Assembly (NCBI GenBank): GCA_045541305.1
Contig: JAZQIV010000176.1
Location: 1 to 64,000 of the forward strand
DNA from: RGIG3009 sp045541305
GTDB lineage: Bacteria; Bacillota; Clostridia; Oscillospirales; Acutalibacteraceae
DNA: 64,000 bases
Direction: 5' to 3'
In this document: one piece after another, positions 10,101-18,525 of the stretch
Layout of the letters: every line of letters begins with the position of its first letter
Position numbering within the stretch: the first letter of the stretch is position 1
The notes under the pieces: generated by a model
Seen by the model: only the letters and a program-made list of their open reading frames with translations
What the model was told of the DNA's origin: nothing
Databases searched by the model: none
Position numbers and translations under genes: made by a program

Positions 10101-10450
10101 TGAGCATTGTAAAGGCTCTTCCGCAAACGGCCAAATATGTCAAAGTGGAATTGCCGATCGATTACAATTACACGGGCGGAGAGATTCCCGGCTTAACCGA
10201 AGGGCATGGCGGCACTCTGGTAGATGCCGTGTTACTCACGGGTGTTTATTTGGATGTCGATTCGGATTTCGTAGAAGAGGATGACACCGATATCGAGGAT
10301 GAAGACGGCGAAGCCGATACGGATATCGACGATGATGACTCCGTCGAAAATCCTGTTACCGGTGAAGCGCATGAACCTAGCGCGTGGGTGTTGATCGGTT
10401 TGATCGTTTCCGCAACTGCGGCTTGCTTCCTTCGCAAAAAAGTGGTATAA
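7133..10450 (+). CDS. Sortase-anchored surface protein with four ~200-residue repeats
   Basis: The protein has 1105 residues. A signal peptide ends near residue 35. Four homologous domains follow (about 38-235, 243-440, 455-650 and 668-870), each with GTD(T/S)-type start, PWxxW, FLGLxHK, FANADNHFR, and (V/I)RV(V/M)FPKGLTELSL motifs. A discoidin-like domain (about 880-1045) is related to the middle of the protein at 4628. A long Asp/Glu stretch leads to a cell-wall sorting end: NPVTGE, a hydrophobic segment and the basic tail RKKVV. NPxTG variants of LPxTG are used by clostridial sortases. No catalytic residues are evident, and multivalent glycan binding at the wall is the likely role. AAGGGGAG precedes the ATG. 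Confidence 0.8.
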   Translation: MMNMPIHNFERRLCSILAVCCLLTVMVLPCLLVGAQEPEYVTQDVAALEGTDTLANASKMSGYAGKIAQYQFEHSGNAVRMHYAWNVAGTMTPSYYGDLLAPWMSWKIANGANIEFLGLFHKDVPGITTEIGFANADNHFRFQTSVDGQTWTDMGSVTIDKIVNETEATAKNVRDEFRDVDLTGNWVGALYTFTAPATATAVRVVFPKGLTELSLSSGNHWLVNAMMMRTSGGGTPPPTPPVQPEFVTQDVPALEGTDTLANVSKMSGYAGKIAQYQFEHSGNTVRMHYAWNVTGTITPSYYGELLAPWMSWNITSGNKIEFLGLFHKDVPGITTEIGFANADNHFRIQTSVDGQTWTDVEASDLTIDKIVNETEATAKNVRDEFRDADLTGNWVGALYSFTAPATATAVRVVFPKGLTELSLQNGNHWLVNAMMMRATAMDDDDDGPGPVTELDHVVQDAAALDGTDTIKNLSKVYSYVGAPQQYQFEHDGNAVRMHYSWNVAGTLTPAHYGELAAPWLVWKINAGAKVEFLGLFHKDVPGIMTDIGFANADNHFRFQTSVDGQTWVDMGSVTIDKIVDETTATAKNVRDEFRDADLTGNWIGALYTFTAPETAIAVRVVFPKGLTELSLQNGNHWLVNAMMIRTEGGVVDNTAPEQVGIVLPKDGDPNKVTLDTNVLSGTDSIENFDKMSDWAGKGLHYQFEHSGDISRLHYSWNIAGTILPEYYGELAAPWLSWNVNTGADVQFLGLLHKNVPDIMTDAGFANADNHFRFQSSADGKTWVTLDKSAVTINKITTAAEASQHKVLNEFREGDLNGNWVGVLYSFTLPQNHTAVRVMFPKGLTELSLKRDNHWLVSAMMFRSTGGTAPTPIQTDKELFGADLIDLESIYVADSQCMALGYINEVDHLCMDFENMPEEEGAPVFESTYVTYRVKPGSSFGVRGVLGDSGRAISMRLRLYWSADNRSFTPLDADTVFVSESGLGANRYDFMSIVKALPQTAKYVKVELPIDYNYTGGEIPGLTEGHGGTLVDAVLLTGVYLDVDSDFVEEDDTDIEDEDGEADTDIDDDDSVENPVTGEAHEPSAWVLIGLIVSATAACFLRKKVV
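7246..9726 (+). repeat. Four tandem ~0.6-kb coding repeats
   Basis: Units run roughly 7246-7836, 7864-8448, 8494-9072 and 9142-9726. Units 1 and 2 are almost identical over long stretches of DNA (for example around CCGGTTATGCGGGAAAAAT), unit 3 is close, and unit 4 is the most diverged. The linkers differ: Gly/Pro-rich between 1 and 2, Asp-rich between 2 and 3. This gradient fits stepwise duplication with a recent event between units 1 and 2. Confidence 0.85.
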
Positions 10451-10466
10451 TAAACCATTACCATAT

Positions 10467-10508
10467 TTTACCGTTTCCGGCGCCCGTTCAGGTGCCGGAA
10501 ACGGTAAA
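10467..10508 (+). other. Long intercistronic hairpin without T-tract
   Basis: A perfect 15-bp stem (TTTACCGTTTCCGGC / GCCGGAAACGGTAAA) encloses a 12-base loop and ends three bases before the GGGAGG of the regulator gene. It is followed by AAA rather than U residues, so it is not a standard terminator of the upstream gene. It could stabilise or delimit the upstream mRNA, or affect ribosome access to the regulator. Confidence 0.6.
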
Positions 10509-10523
10509 GCGGGAGGAATTACA

Positions 10524-11552
10524 ATGAGCATGACGGTAAAAGAGATTGCAGCCTGTGTAGGGGTGTCCCGAGCAACGGTATATCGGGTCATGAGCGGCCA
10601 TCCGTATGTGAAACCCGAAATTCGCAAAGTTGTTGAGGAGTATATTGCCAAATACGGATGTTCTCCCAATACGATGGGCAAGGGCCTTGCCTTAAAAAAG
10701 CAGGAACTCAAGATTTCGATTGTTGTCAGTGATCTCGAAGACGAGTTTTATACCGATATTTGCAGCGGTGCGTATGAAGCATACGAGCGCATCAAAGATT
10801 CCGGTGTCGCTATTGAAATCTTGGAGATGCACGACGGCATTTCCGGAAAAGAAACCGAGGCGATACGGCGTGCGATCCAAAGTCGCACATCGGCACTTGC
10901 TATTGCGCCGATTAAAACAAATGAAATGACAGAAGCCAGTCGCGAATTATCGGAAGCAGGAATACCGTTGGTTACCTTTGCGGCGGATATTGATAAAGAA
11001 GATCGCCTGTTTTATGTGGGGCACAAGAATTACCAAAGCGGCCGCACGTGCGGTTATATGATGGATCAGTATTTGTCCGGAAAGGGGAAAGTATTGGTCT
11101 TGGAAGCGTTAATGAACAGCGATGCGCATAATCAGCGTCATTGCGGATTCCGGGATTATTTGGCCGAAAATTCTCCCCATATTCAAATGGTGGATTACAT
11201 TGATGTTAAAAACGATCACGAGATCGCCTACCGGGCGGTTTTGTCGGTTTTACAGCAACATCCAGATCTTGCCGGTATCTATATTGTATCGCGCGGTATA
11301 AGCGGTGCTGTGAGAGCCTTGAAAGAAAAGCATTTGGAGAAGCAAGTGCGCGTGTTTGCGTATGACCTGACGCGTGAAACCCGGCAATATTTGCAGGATG
11401 GTTCGCTGGATGTGGTGATACAACAAGACCCCGTTCAGCAGGGGCGTGTGATTGTGGAAACGCTTTATCAGTATTTGATCAATCAACAAAAACCGATGAA
11501 CGATTCCTATTGTACGGACACGGTCATCACGGTGAAAGAGATGCTGGAATAA
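10524..11552 (+). CDS. LacI/GalR-family transcriptional regulator
   Basis: The protein has 342 residues. The N-terminus is a LacI-type helix-turn-helix (TVKEIAACVGVSRATVYRV, about residues 4-22) with the hinge-proximal recognition region following. Residues about 60-340 form a periplasmic-binding-protein-like effector domain (ISIVVSD, DICSGAYEAYERI, GRTCGYMMDQYL, AYDLT), most like the D-ribose-binding type. It should bind a palindromic operator and release it, or bind it more tightly, on sugar binding. The perfect palindrome at 1441-1460 is the best local candidate site. GGGAGG precedes the ATG. Confidence 0.9.
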   Translation: MSMTVKEIAACVGVSRATVYRVMSGHPYVKPEIRKVVEEYIAKYGCSPNTMGKGLALKKQELKISIVVSDLEDEFYTDICSGAYEAYERIKDSGVAIEILEMHDGISGKETEAIRRAIQSRTSALAIAPIKTNEMTEASRELSEAGIPLVTFAADIDKEDRLFYVGHKNYQSGRTCGYMMDQYLSGKGKVLVLEALMNSDAHNQRHCGFRDYLAENSPHIQMVDYIDVKNDHEIAYRAVLSVLQQHPDLAGIYIVSRGISGAVRALKEKHLEKQVRVFAYDLTRETRQYLQDGSLDVVIQQDPVQQGRVIVETLYQYLINQQKPMNDSYCTDTVITVKEMLE

Positions 11553-11586
11553 TAAATAGCACAGGTAAGAGGAAGGGAAAACAACC

Positions 11587-13764
11587 ATGGAGTGGCAGGT
11601 TGGCTTCAGTCAAACAGAAAACGAATATCCGGAGTTGTTTTACCCGGCAACGGTGCCCGGCGCGGTTCAGTTGGATATGAAAGCGGCGCTCGGGTATCCG
11701 GATTACAACATTGGCACCAACGTGTTGGAGTACCGTTGGATGGAAGACCGATACTGGTGGTACCGCACTGTCATTCAGGTGGACGATCGGGAGGATTGCA
11801 CCCCTGTTTTGGTGTTTCTGGGAATTGAATATGCCTTTGTCATTCGGATCAACGGTGAGAGAAAGTGCGAGCAGGAAGGCATGTTCACACCGGTTGAACT
11901 GGATATGTCCGAGTATGCGGGAAAAACCGCATCAATAGAGGTTATGATTTACCCCTCTCCGCGGCGTGCGGGTGTGGAGGAGAATACCGCTGCACAGGCG
12001 TCAGCGTCGTGCAAACCCCCGTTTTCATACGGATGGGATTGGTGTCCTCGATTGGTTTCGCTCGGTATTTATCGAGATGTTGTGTTGGAATACCGTCCGT
12101 ACAGCCATATTGCAGAGTGGGATGTTGACTATCGGTTAAACGAAACGATAGACCGCGCAGATTTAAAAATATCCTATTATTTGGCGCAGGTCAAAAAAGG
12201 GGCAAAGCTTTCTTTTGTCTTGACGGATCAGCACGGAGCCGTTGTGCTGAAAAGGGAAGAGACGGTCACAAGCGCCGCAGGCGAACTTTTATGCACCTTG
12301 GATAACCCCCAGCTTTGGTGGCCCAATGGGCATGGAGATCCGACACGGTACCGTGCACAGCTCACGTACGCACTCCCGGGTGAGAGCACTTCGTGCGTGG
12401 AACGGTGGATTGGTTTTCGATGTGTACAGCTGTCCATGAATGCAAAAGCATGGGATCCCATGCCATTTCCTACGACTAGAGCCAATCCACCGATCACCAT
12501 TCAGATAAACGGAAAACGAATTTTTGCGAAGGGCAGCAATCTGGTACCGCCGGATATTTTCCCCTCGCGTTGCACACCGGCGGTATGTGAAGAATTGGTG
12601 CGTACCGCCAAAGAATTGAATATGAATATTCTGCGCCTGTGGGGCGGTGGATATATTTTGCCGAACGAGTTTTATGAGTTGTGTGATCGGTACGGGATCA
12701 TGGTGTGGCAGGAGTTCCCGCTTGCCTGCAATAACTATCCCGATGACGCACAGTATTTGCGTATTCTCGATCAGGAATCGCGTTCGATTATTCGTCAGCT
12801 TCGTCGGCACCCTGCGCTGGTCATGTGGTGCGGTGGTAATGAGTTGTTTTGCTACTGGTCGGGTATGACGGATCAGTCGTTGGCATTGCGGTTGTTGGAT
12901 CACAACTGTTTGGAGTTGGACCCGTTAACACCGTTTATTGCGTCGTCACCGTTGCACGGTATGGTACATGGGTTTTATTGTCCCATTGATCCGGAAAGCG
13001 GCACGGAGGCGATCAGCATGATGTGCAATGCGCATGCTACCGCCTATACCGAGTTTGGGTGCGGTGCACCGTCACCGTGGGAGTATTTGACCACGTTCAT
13101 GCCACCGGAGGAATTGCGTGAGCTGACACAAAGCGGTAGTTGGAAATTACACCATGCAGTGGAAGCGTGGGATGAAAAGGATACGTGGTTTTCCCCGAAG
13201 TTGATTGAGTATTTTGTGGGAAAATCCGAAGATCTTCAAACTGCAGTTGTACAAGGAAATGCCATACAAACGCTCATATATCGGCATTTGTTCGAAGAAG
13301 CACGTATGCAATGGCCGATATGTTCCATGGCGTTGAATTGGTGCTATAACGAACCGTGGCCGACTGCGGCGGGAAACAGTCTTATGAATTATCCCGCCGT
13401 TCGAAAGCCGTGTTGTGAAGCGGTAAAAGCCGCACTTGCTGATCAGGCGGTGGCGGTGCGCATTCCGCGATTGGCATGGTCGGTCGGTGAACAATTCACC
13501 GCTACCGTGTGGCTGTTAAATGACAGCGATCGTACCATCAGCGCCGGACGCATTCAGGTAAAGTTGATGCGCGAGAATGCCCAAAGCGAACGGCTGCTTT
13601 TATGGGAACACGATGAGATAGCGCCGCGTACGAACTGTGAAGGAAAATCGATTTCCTGGGTAATCCCGAACGACGCAAAGGGTAAGTTTACACTTTGTGT
13701 TGAATCTGTGGAGCATCCGGAATGGAACACAACCTATACGATCTTGATCCGCCCCGAAGCATAA
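11587..13764 (+). CDS. Beta-mannosidase-like glycoside hydrolase (GH2)
   Basis: A 725-residue GH2-type enzyme. It has an N-terminal jelly-roll sugar-binding domain (about 1-160, PATVPGAVQLDM, YRWMEDRYWWYRT), an immunoglobulin-like domain (about 170-285), and a TIM barrel. The barrel contains KGSNLVPPD, RLWGGGY, the acid/base block WCGGNE (E419) and the nucleophile block TEFG (E489). The PPFSYGWDWCPRL and GSNLVPPD signatures point to the beta-mannosidase branch rather than beta-galactosidase. It is a little shorter than many family members and lacks a signal peptide, so it probably hydrolyses imported beta-mannosides in the cytoplasm. It follows the regulator gene after 34 bases with its own SD (GAGGAAGGG). 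Confidence 0.85.
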   Translation: MEWQVGFSQTENEYPELFYPATVPGAVQLDMKAALGYPDYNIGTNVLEYRWMEDRYWWYRTVIQVDDREDCTPVLVFLGIEYAFVIRINGERKCEQEGMFTPVELDMSEYAGKTASIEVMIYPSPRRAGVEENTAAQASASCKPPFSYGWDWCPRLVSLGIYRDVVLEYRPYSHIAEWDVDYRLNETIDRADLKISYYLAQVKKGAKLSFVLTDQHGAVVLKREETVTSAAGELLCTLDNPQLWWPNGHGDPTRYRAQLTYALPGESTSCVERWIGFRCVQLSMNAKAWDPMPFPTTRANPPITIQINGKRIFAKGSNLVPPDIFPSRCTPAVCEELVRTAKELNMNILRLWGGGYILPNEFYELCDRYGIMVWQEFPLACNNYPDDAQYLRILDQESRSIIRQLRRHPALVMWCGGNELFCYWSGMTDQSLALRLLDHNCLELDPLTPFIASSPLHGMVHGFYCPIDPESGTEAISMMCNAHATAYTEFGCGAPSPWEYLTTFMPPEELRELTQSGSWKLHHAVEAWDEKDTWFSPKLIEYFVGKSEDLQTAVVQGNAIQTLIYRHLFEEARMQWPICSMALNWCYNEPWPTAAGNSLMNYPAVRKPCCEAVKAALADQAVAVRIPRLAWSVGEQFTATVWLLNDSDRTISAGRIQVKLMRENAQSERLLLWEHDEIAPRTNCEGKSISWVIPNDAKGKFTLCVESVEHPEWNTTYTILIRPEA

Positions 13765-13835
13765 AAGAGCGCTTTTTGTTCTTTGTGTCGCGTTAGGAGG
13801 AATGGCTTATCAAAATTTTCAATCATATAGTATCG

Positions 13836-16685
13836 ATGGTTTGCGTTGCGGCGCTGTTAACGACAGCGGTGTGCACGCTTCCGACCGAACGTGTATCGGC
13901 AGAAACGTTCGACACAGAAACAACAGCGGTAACCGAAGGTTCCAACAAACGTGAAGACGGGTATCGGCATTATCTGGAGCAATATCAGGGGAAAGCCAAA
14001 CCGGTCAGTTCCATTATCATTCCCGCTGCCGACACGTATCGTCCGGAAACAGATGATACTGTCGCAGAGATTGTTGACGGACAACTGGGTGAAGATCATG
14101 TGCTGGCTTGGACAAGCGCCACCGGCAAAATTGCGTGGAAGTTTACTGTCCCGCAAGAGGGCTTGTATGCGTTCCGCATGCAATATCTTATGTTGAATCG
14201 CAATGCCCCTCAATTGGAAATGTCCTTATCGATCGATGGAGAGTCGCCGTTCTTGGCGGCTGAAAACCTGATTTTTCCGCAGGCATTTGTCGACGAAACT
14301 GAGATCGGCACCGATAGCCGCGGTAACGATATCCGGCCCAAACAGATTTCGGTGGCTATGTGGTTGAATGAATCGGCTGGGGATCGGGAAGGCACGGAAA
14401 ACGACGCTTTCTTATTTTACTTATCTGAGGGTCAACACACGGTGTCGTTGGAGTCTTTACAGGCGCAGGTTGTCATTAAGCAACTGGAGTTTTATAACCA
14501 AGCGGCTTTGCCAACGTACCAAGAGTATGCCGCATCGGCAACGATCGAAAACGGTGTTTACGCGGATGTGATAGAAGCGGAAAATGCCCTTTACAAATCG
14601 GCATCCATGCTATCACCGATCTATGACAGAACCAGTCCGGATACCAGTCCTTCCGATCCGGTTTGCTTGAAATACAACACAATCGGCGGCAGCCGATACG
14701 CTTCTCAGGGATTGTACATTGTGTGGGAAGTCACGGCACCGAGGGATGGGTATTATCGGTTGGGACTCCGTGTCCGACAAAACGGCAACCGCGGTTTGAA
14801 CTCCTATCGCCGTTTGTACATAAACGATGAGGTTCCGTTTAAAGAAGCGCAAGCCATCCCGTTCCCGTTCAGCGAGGATTGGCAAAACGTGGTGTTGGGC
14901 GATGAATCCGGCGAATGGTTATTCCGATTGAAAGAAGGCACCAATACCATTCGTTTGGAAGTTGTACCCGGCACTTCGGCCGATCTCTCCGCCGCGTTAA
15001 GCGACGTTGTATATGAATTAAACTACCTGTATCGCAAATTGATTGCGGTGACGGGTGTTAACCCCGACCCGTATCGCGATTATCAGATCGAGCGCGACGT
15101 ACCGGGGGCATTGGATGCGATCAAATCGATCCGTGCACAGGTAGCCGATATTTTAGATGCCGCCCAGGCATTGGGTAATCAAACCACAGGTGCGCTCTCT
15201 TCCATCGAACAGATGGTAGTGCTGCTGGATGGTTTGATTGATAAACCCAACACGATTGCCCTGCGTGTTTCGCGGCTCAAAGATCGTATCAGCGCACTAT
15301 CCTCGTTGATGCTTACTTTGCAATCCCATCCGTTGGAAGTGGACTATTTGGCAGTAGGGGAGCAGAATGCTTCTTTGTTCAAAGCGCGCCGCGGATGGTT
15401 AGATAAACTGTCCTATTCCGTTCAGGCGTTTTTGGGTACCTTCTGGTTTGACTACAGCACAATCGGTGACAGTAAACAAGCTGCCGAAACCATTGACGTG
15501 TGGGTGCAACAATCCCGCGATCAGGCAAACGTGCTCAAATCGTTGACCGACAGTATGTTCACGCCGGAATACAACATTGCGGTCAATGTTAGTTTGGTGC
15601 AACAAAGTTTGGTGCAAGCTGCGCTTTCGGGCAGGGGTCCGGATGTGGTGGTGTTTGCAGGACCGAGTGAGCCGATCAATCTGGCATTCCGCAACGCAAT
15701 GGAACCGTTGGATCAATATCCCAATTTCAAAGAGATCACCCAACGCTTTTCCAAGTACGCCATGTCACCGTATTATTACAACGGCAGTACATATGCGTTG
15801 CCCGTGCAGGAAAACTTCTATATCATGTTTTACCGCACCGATATTTTTGAAGAACTCGGTTTGTCCGTTCCCAAAACATGGACAGAGTTTTACCGCATGG
15901 TACAGGTGTTGCAGCGCAGTAACATGACCGCGGGTGTGCCGAATATGCCGGTGGAAACGCAAATGCAGGCGGATATCAGCGTGTTTGCTACCTTGCTAGC
16001 GCAAAACGGCGGGCGGTTCTATAACGATGAGCTATCGGCCACCTGCTTTACCACCGAAGAAGCGGTGGAAGCGTTTCAGCAATGGACATCCTTGTATAAA
16101 GATTACGGACTGCCGTATCAGTTTGACTTTTATAACCGTTTCCGTTCAGGAGAAATGCCGATTGGTATTTCGTATTACACGATGTACAACCAATTGAGTG
16201 CCGCTGCGCCCGAAATTCGCGGGTTGTGGGATTTTGCGCCGGTACCAGGTACCGTACAAGAGGATGGCACCGTGAACAACCGGGTGTGTGGCAGCGGAGC
16301 TTGCGCTGTTTTGTTCAAGGATAGTGAGAACAAGGATGCCGCTTGGAAGTTCATGGATTGGTTTACCGGTAAAGATGCCCAGGTGGCGTATGGCCTTGAA
16401 TTGGAGTCGTTATTGGGTCCGGTTGGACGTTATGCCACCGCTAATTTGGAAGCGTTTGATTCTCTGCCTTGGAACAACAGTCAGCGCAATACGATCAAGC
16501 AGCAATGGGAGAGCGTGTTCCATTTGGAGCAGGTTCCCGGTGGCTATTTTGTGGATCGTAACATTACCAATGCGTTTCGCAAGGTGGTGTTCAAGCAGGC
16601 GAATGCCCGCGAAACATTGATTGAATACAACAAAGTGATCAACACGGAAATTACGCGTAAGCGTAAGGATTTTGGTTTGGAATGA
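13836..16685 (+). CDS. Giant extracellular solute-binding protein with N-terminal carbohydrate-binding-like domains (cluster A)
   Basis: The frame has 949 residues from the first ATG. The true start is probably upstream: AGGAGG lies at 13795-13800, and the in-frame codons from ATC at 13809 add (M)KIFNHIVS, completing the basic n-region of a signal peptide. Two jelly-roll-like segments (about 45-220 and 225-395, the second opening with VIEAENALY as in CBM6/35-like folds) and a helical spacer (about 400-500) precede a family 1 extracellular solute-binding domain (about 540-930). That domain has GRGPDVVVF, YALPVQEN, MFYRTDIFEELGL and FRSGEMPIGI. Usual binding proteins have 400-550 residues. It heads a transporter gene set and is paralogous to the protein at 51456. 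Confidence 0.85.
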   Translation: MVCVAALLTTAVCTLPTERVSAETFDTETTAVTEGSNKREDGYRHYLEQYQGKAKPVSSIIIPAADTYRPETDDTVAEIVDGQLGEDHVLAWTSATGKIAWKFTVPQEGLYAFRMQYLMLNRNAPQLEMSLSIDGESPFLAAENLIFPQAFVDETEIGTDSRGNDIRPKQISVAMWLNESAGDREGTENDAFLFYLSEGQHTVSLESLQAQVVIKQLEFYNQAALPTYQEYAASATIENGVYADVIEAENALYKSASMLSPIYDRTSPDTSPSDPVCLKYNTIGGSRYASQGLYIVWEVTAPRDGYYRLGLRVRQNGNRGLNSYRRLYINDEVPFKEAQAIPFPFSEDWQNVVLGDESGEWLFRLKEGTNTIRLEVVPGTSADLSAALSDVVYELNYLYRKLIAVTGVNPDPYRDYQIERDVPGALDAIKSIRAQVADILDAAQALGNQTTGALSSIEQMVVLLDGLIDKPNTIALRVSRLKDRISALSSLMLTLQSHPLEVDYLAVGEQNASLFKARRGWLDKLSYSVQAFLGTFWFDYSTIGDSKQAAETIDVWVQQSRDQANVLKSLTDSMFTPEYNIAVNVSLVQQSLVQAALSGRGPDVVVFAGPSEPINLAFRNAMEPLDQYPNFKEITQRFSKYAMSPYYYNGSTYALPVQENFYIMFYRTDIFEELGLSVPKTWTEFYRMVQVLQRSNMTAGVPNMPVETQMQADISVFATLLAQNGGRFYNDELSATCFTTEEAVEAFQQWTSLYKDYGLPYQFDFYNRFRSGEMPIGISYYTMYNQLSAAAPEIRGLWDFAPVPGTVQEDGTVNNRVCGSGACAVLFKDSENKDAAWKFMDWFTGKDAQVAYGLELESLLGPVGRYATANLEAFDSLPWNNSQRNTIKQQWESVFHLEQVPGGYFVDRNITNAFRKVVFKQANARETLIEYNKVINTEITRKRKDFGLE

Positions 16686-16698
16686 GGAGGGTTGCCGC

Positions 16699-17628
16699 AT
16701 GTCAAAGTTAACTGAAAAGTCGGCACTTGCCTCTCCGCGAGACAGTTTTGCAGGAGTGTGGCGGAAGCATGGCGAAAAATACTTGCTGCTGTTACCCTAC
16801 ATGATATTTTTCGTGGTTTTCACAATCATTCCGCTGCTGATGTCCGTCGCGTTGAGTTTCACGAACTTCAATTTGTTGGAAACCCCGCAGTTTGTGGGCT
16901 TTGATAACTATTTGAAGTTGTTTTTGGAGGACGATGTTTTTCTGATCTCCTTAAAAAACACCATTGTTTTCGCTTTCGTCACCGGTCCTGTCAGTTACTT
17001 CTTAGCGTTGTTTTTGGCATGGTTTATTAACGAGATCGGAGCAAAGGGGCGGACGTTCTTCACGTTTCTGTTTTACAGTCCCAGTATTGCCGCCAATCTG
17101 TATGTGATTTGGAGTGCCATTTTCTCCGGCGATATGTATGGCTTTGCCAACAGCATTTTGATGAGCCTTGGTATCATCAATGACCCCATCAACTGGTTAA
17201 GCGACCCTTCGTATGTGTTGGGTGTCATTATCTTGGTACAACTGTGGATGAGCATGGGCTCCGGCTTCTTGGCGTTCATCGCCGGTTTGCAAAATGTGGA
17301 TAAGAGCCTGTATGAGGCCGGTGCTTTGGATGGTGTAAAAAACCGTTGGCAGGAATTGATCTATATTACCCTTCCGTCCATGGGCCCACAGCTTATGTTC
17401 GGTGCCGTTATGCAGATCAGTTCTTCGTTTGCCGCCGGCCGCATCAGTATTTCGCTGGCGGGTAACCCGACTACCGACTACGCAGCGAACACGATCATCA
17501 CCCATATTGTCGACTACGGTACAACACGCTATGAGTTGGGATACGCCTCGGCAATTGCCGTTGTTCTCTTCGCGGCCATGTTGCTGGCCAACGAGTTTAT
17601 TTCCCGCTTTTTGAAGAAGTATAATTGA
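16699..17628 (+). CDS. Sugar ABC transporter permease, MalF/UgpA type (cluster A)
   Basis: The protein has 309 residues with six predicted membrane segments, opening with LLLPYMIFFVVFTIIPLL. The cytoplasmic EAA loop is YEAGALDGVKNRWQELIYITLP, the site that docks the transport ATPase. The start is set at 16699 because GAGGAGG lies eight bases upstream; an overlapping frame from 16672 has none. It lies 13 bases after the binding-protein gene and is followed closely by its partner permease, so the two form a heterodimeric channel for the giant binding protein. Confidence 0.9.
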   Translation: MSKLTEKSALASPRDSFAGVWRKHGEKYLLLLPYMIFFVVFTIIPLLMSVALSFTNFNLLETPQFVGFDNYLKLFLEDDVFLISLKNTIVFAFVTGPVSYFLALFLAWFINEIGAKGRTFFTFLFYSPSIAANLYVIWSAIFSGDMYGFANSILMSLGIINDPINWLSDPSYVLGVIILVQLWMSMGSGFLAFIAGLQNVDKSLYEAGALDGVKNRWQELIYITLPSMGPQLMFGAVMQISSSFAAGRISISLAGNPTTDYAANTIITHIVDYGTTRYELGYASAIAVVLFAAMLLANEFISRFLKKYN

Positions 17629-17641
17629 GGGAGAACACCGT

Positions 17642-18520
17642 ATGACACATGCAAAAGCTCTCAGAGCATCAAAACCAAAAAAAGCAATCAAGCGAAATCC
17701 GATCGGGAACGCTTTCATTTTTACGATTTTGGGTCTTTTGGGATTGTTTACGGCTCTTCCGTTTTTGTACGCCGTTGTGCAGTCTTTCAAGCCCATGGAG
17801 GAGATCTTTATTTATCCTCCGCGCTTTATCGTGCAAAATCCGACGTGGGATAACTATCGCATACTCGGTCAATTGGCAACCAACTCGTGGGTGACTTTGT
17901 CGCGGTACGTCTTCAACAGCGTGTTCGTTACGCTGGCAGCTACCGGAGCACACGTAGTGTTGGCATCGATGGCAGCTTTCCCGTTGGCAAAGTTCAAATT
18001 CCCGGGATCTCGTTTGATCAGCAGTATCGTGACCATGGCGCTGCTTTTCACGTCAGAGGTCATGATGATTCCGCAGTTTATCCTGATTTCTTCCATGGGG
18101 ATCATGGATACATACTGGGCATTGATCGCACCGCCGATTGCCAGCACTCTCGGTCTGTTCTTGATGAAACAGTTCATGGGTCAGGTGCACGATTCGTTGA
18201 TCGAGGCAGCCCGCATCGACGGTGCTACCCTGCACCGTGTATTTTGGAGCGTGGTTATGCCGTCCGTTAAGCCGGCATGGATGACGCTGATCATTTTCAG
18301 TTTCCAAGCAGTTTGGAATCGCGAGGGCGTAGAATTTATATTTAGCGAACAACTGAAAATGTTGCCTACCATGCTGCGTCAGATCTCGTCTACCGGTATC
18401 GCCCGTGTAGGTGCTTCTTCCGCAGCGGCGGTTATCTTGCTGGTTCCGCCGATCGTCGTGTTTGTGTTTGCACAATCCAACGTTCTGGAAACGATGTCCA
18501 GCGCAGGTATTAAGGAGTGA
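17642..18520 (+). CDS. Carbohydrate ABC transporter permease, MalG/UgpE type (cluster A)
   Basis: The protein has 292 residues with six membrane segments. It opens with a basic tail and TILGLLGLFTALPFLYAVVQSF, includes the typical IFIYPPRFIV extracytoplasmic stretch, and has the EAA loop EAARIDGATLHRVFWSVVMP. It is the second half of the channel formed with the preceding permease, 13 bases upstream. GAGGGAGA precedes the ATG. The stop codon overlaps the region where the next gene begins, indicating one mRNA. Confidence 0.9.
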   Translation: MTHAKALRASKPKKAIKRNPIGNAFIFTILGLLGLFTALPFLYAVVQSFKPMEEIFIYPPRFIVQNPTWDNYRILGQLATNSWVTLSRYVFNSVFVTLAATGAHVVLASMAAFPLAKFKFPGSRLISSIVTMALLFTSEVMMIPQFILISSMGIMDTYWALIAPPIASTLGLFLMKQFMGQVHDSLIEAARIDGATLHRVFWSVVMPSVKPAWMTLIIFSFQAVWNREGVEFIFSEQLKMLPTMLRQISSTGIARVGASSAAAVILLVPPIVVFVFAQSNVLETMSSAGIKE

Positions 18521-18525
18521 TGTCC

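Noticed and set aside
10467..10508. Intrinsic terminator after the four-repeat protein
   Set aside because: The stem is strong, but A residues rather than T residues follow it, so it is listed as an intercistronic hairpin instead.
13802..13888. ATG at 13802 as start of the giant binding protein
   Set aside because: It is in another frame and only one base after AGGAGG, and its frame gives no signal peptide.
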